From Bifidobacterium breve (lineage in GTDB: Bacteria > Actinomycetota > Actinomycetes > UBA12327), in contig CALQPL010000038.1 in the NCBI GenBank assembly GCA_943332445.1, forward strand, positions 1-8,089: a DNA stretch of 8,089 bases, in the 5' to 3' direction. Position numbers and translations under genes: made by a program. Shown piece by piece: positions 6,059-8,089 of this stretch (positions are counted from its first letter, which is position 1; every line of letters starts with the position of its first letter). Under the pieces are notes generated by a model. It did not search any database and was not told the DNA's origin. It was given only the letters and a program-made list of their open reading frames with translations.

Positions 6059-8089
6059 GAGGAAGTGGCCTCAAGACTGCGATCGAGTTCGTTGAGTAAA
6101 TCACCAGCGGCTTCAGCGATCACCGTTCCTGGCGGATAGATCGCCACAGCACCCGCGGCATACAACTCATCAAAGTCTTGTGGCGGAATGACGCCACCGA
6201 CCACGATCAAGATGTCGCCACGTCCGACCTTGGCAAGTTCTGCCTTCAGCTCGGGAACCAGCGTCAGGTGACCAGCGGCGAGCGAGGAAACACCCACGAC
6301 GTGGACGTCAGACTCAGCGGCCTGCGCAGCAACTTCGGCCGGTGTTTGGAACAACGGGCCGACATCAACATCGAAACCGAGGTCGGCAAAGGCTGTGGCA
6401 ATGACCTTTTGGCCGCGGTCGTGACCGTCTTGGCCCATCTTGGCCACCAAGATGCGCGGGCGTCGTCCTTGCGCCTGTGCAAAAGCATCCGTGCGCTCGC
6501 GCAGAGCAGTCACGAGATCGGACTTACCCACTTCATTGCTGTACACACCTGAGATCGTACGGATGGAAGCAGTGTGACGACCAAAAACGGCCTCGAGCGC
6601 GTCGCTCATTTCGCCCACCGTGGCGCCAGCTCGGGCTGCATCGATAGATACCGCCAGCAAGTTGTGCTCAAAATCGGTACTTTCTTGCGCGGCCGCAGCG
6701 GTCAGTCGAGCCAACGCGGCCTGGCAAGCAGCCTCATCGCGTTCACTGCGGAGCTTGGCCAATTTCGCGATTTGCTGGGCTCGCACGTCAGCATTTTCGA
6801 CCTTCAACACATCAATGTTCTCGGGCTCAAGCAACCGGTACTTATTCACCCCGATGACGGGCTGACGACCAGAGTCAATGCGCGCTTGGGTCCGAGCTGC
6901 TGCTTCTTCAACCCGCAACTTAGGAATACCGGCTTCAATGGCCTTGGTCATTCCGCCAGCCGCTTCGACTTCCTGGATGTGATCCCAGGCTCGCTGGGCC
7001 AGATCGGCAGTCAAGCGTTCGACGTAGTACGAGCCACCCCATGGATCGATGACGCGCGTCGTTCCCGATTCTTGTTGCAAGAACAACTGCGTATTACGCG
7101 CAATGCGAGCACTGAAATCCGTCGGCAAAGCGAGTGCTTCATCGAGAGCATTAGTGTGCAGCGACTGAGTGTGGCCCTGGGTGGCAGCCATGGCTTCAAT
7201 ACAGGTGCGACCAACGTTGTTATAGACATCTTGAGCCGTGAGGGACCAGCCCGAGGTCTGGCAGTGCGCTCGCAAAGACAACGACTTGGTGTTGTGTGGT
7301 TCGAACTGCTCCATCAAGCGAGTCCACACCAGTCGCGCCGCGCGCATCTTGGCAACTTCCATGAAGAAGTTCATCCCAATGCCCCAGAAGAAGGACAACC
7401 GTGGCGCGAATGCATCAACATCAAGACCGGCAGCAATGCCTGCGCGAACGTATTCGACTCCATCGGCCAAGGTGTAGGCCAATTCCAGGTCAGCAGTAGC
7501 GCCAGCTTCTTGCAAGTGATAACCGCTGATCGAGATGGAATTAAATTTCGGCATCTTCTTCGAGGTGTACGAGAAAATATCGGAAATGATCCGCATAGAC
7601 GAGGCTGGCGGATAGATGTAGGTGTTGCGAACCATGAACTCTTTGAGAATGTCATTTTGAATCGTGCCCGCAAGGTCTTCCGGCGCGACTCCTTGTTCTT
7701 CACCGGCAACAACGAACAGTGCCAAGATCGGCAACACCGCGCCGTTCATCGTCATGGACACGGACATCTTGTCCAGCGGAATGCCGTCGAAGAGTTGACG
7801 CATATCGAGGATCGAATCAATAGCAACACCGGCCATGCCCACATCACCGGCAACGCGCGGATGGTCCGAGTCGTAGCCGCGGTGGGTCGCCAGGTCAAAG
7901 GCAACGCTGAGTCCCTTTTGACCGGCCAAAAGATTGCGTTGGTAAAACGCATTCGAGGCTTCAGCGGTAGAAAATCCTGCATATTGGCGAATGGTCCATG
8001 GCTGGTTGACATACATCGTGGGGTACGGGCCACGCACAAAAGGAGCGATCCCGGGCAGGGAGTCAACGAACCCCAAGCCTTCGCGATCA
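6055..8089 (-). CDS. mutB: Methylmalonyl-CoA mutase large subunit, 5' partial
   Basis: Adenosylcobalamin-dependent isomerase that interconverts (R)-methylmalonyl-CoA and succinyl-CoA. The frame stays open to the right edge (D-R-E-G precede the internal TTG at 8076), so the start is outside. From the residue alignment below, about 57 residues precede that TTG in the Propionibacterium enzyme, implying a full length near 730. Numbered from TTG 8076: Y18, T20, M21, T28 and R30 line up with the CoA-binding residues, and Y32, Q140, R150 and H187 with Y89, Q197, R207 and H244 of the Propionibacterium mutase. Q25 stands where that enzyme has R82. The C-terminal B12 domain (about 540-670) carries the DGHDRG motif; H552 (codon 6421-6423) is the lower cobalt ligand. 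Y32 and R150 favour methylmalonyl-CoA over isobutyryl-CoA, whose mutases carry Phe and Gln there. In Actinobacteria a small subunit (mutA) usually lies just upstream, here beyond the edge. Confidence 0.97.
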   Translation of the reverse strand, partial: DREGLGFVDSLPGIAPFVRGPYPTMYVNQPWTIRQYAGFSTAEASNAFYQRNLLAGQKGLSVAFDLATHRGYDSDHPRVAGDVGMAGVAIDSILDMRQLFDGIPLDKMSVSMTMNGAVLPILALFVVAGEEQGVAPEDLAGTIQNDILKEFMVRNTYIYPPASSMRIISDIFSYTSKKMPKFNSISISGYHLQEAGATADLELAYTLADGVEYVRAGIAAGLDVDAFAPRLSFFWGIGMNFFMEVAKMRAARLVWTRLMEQFEPHNTKSLSLRAHCQTSGWSLTAQDVYNNVGRTCIEAMAATQGHTQSLHTNALDEALALPTDFSARIARNTQLFLQQESGTTRVIDPWGGSYYVERLTADLAQRAWDHIQEVEAAGGMTKAIEAGIPKLRVEEAAARTQARIDSGRQPVIGVNKYRLLEPENIDVLKVENADVRAQQIAKLAKLRSERDEAACQAALARLTAAAAQESTDFEHNLLAVSIDAARAGATVGEMSDALEAVFGRHTASIRTISGVYSNEVGKSDLVTALRERTDAFAQAQGRRPRILVAKMGQDGHDRGQKVIATAFADLGFDVDVGPLFQTPAEVAAQAAESDVHVVGVSSLAAGHLTLVPELKAELAKVGRGDILIVVGGVIPPQDFDELYAAGAVAIYPPGTVIAEAAGDLLNELDRSLEATSS

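Noticed and set aside
8074..8076. TTG as the real start of mutB
   Set aside because: The frame continues to the edge, and mutase alignment implies about 57 more N-terminal residues.
1..8089. CRISPR arrays, tRNA or rRNA genes, insertion sequences, defence genes
   Set aside because: No regularly spaced repeats, tRNA-like structures, transposase motifs or terminal inverted repeats were seen, and nearly all sequence is explained by seven ordinary genes.

Overview
The window reads as ordinary core-metabolism DNA from an actinobacterium (Actinomycetota). GC content is moderately high by eye; it was not counted. GTG starts look frequent: four of the five genes whose start is visible begin with GTG under my choices. 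The acyl-CoA carboxylase alpha chain is the actinobacterial type, with biotin carboxylase and biotin carrier fused in one protein. Next to it are an LpdA-type flavoprotein without its catalytic cysteine pair and a short gamma-glutamylcyclotransferase-like protein, both close to known actinobacterial families. A planktonic or soil lineage with moderate GC is possible, but I cannot name a genus.

Layout, left to right. (1) The carboxylase alpha chain runs off the left edge (+ strand, ends 1691). (2) A 140-bp gap holds a small hairpin at the stop codon and a 9-bp direct repeat. (3) A proline-rich integral membrane protein of unknown function follows (+, 1832-2668). (4) A strong bidirectional intrinsic terminator (2679-2712) separates it from the convergent lpdA gene (-, 2719-4095). 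(5) A 38-bp divergent intergenic region leads to a gamma-glutamylcyclotransferase-like gene (+, 4134-4586). (6) After a short gap with a perfect 15-bp palindrome comes a small conserved-looking protein of unknown function (+, 4636-5034). (7) Convergent to it are meaB (-, 5066-6058) and the large subunit of methylmalonyl-CoA mutase, mutB (-, 6055 to the right edge), overlapping by 4 bp.

Functionally, the two ends belong to one pathway if the carboxylase accepts propionyl-CoA. Carboxylation gives methylmalonyl-CoA, and the B12-dependent mutase, protected by the MeaB GTPase, isomerises it to succinyl-CoA. The beta (carboxyltransferase) subunit, the methylmalonyl-CoA epimerase and the small mutase subunit are not in the window. 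LpdA is probably an NAD(P)H:quinone oxidoreductase rather than a lipoamide dehydrogenase.

I found no mobile element, CRISPR array, tRNA or rRNA, defence system or clear sign of horizontal transfer. No new biological system is evident. The least explained items are the 132-residue protein, the proline-rich membrane protein and the palindrome between the two small genes.
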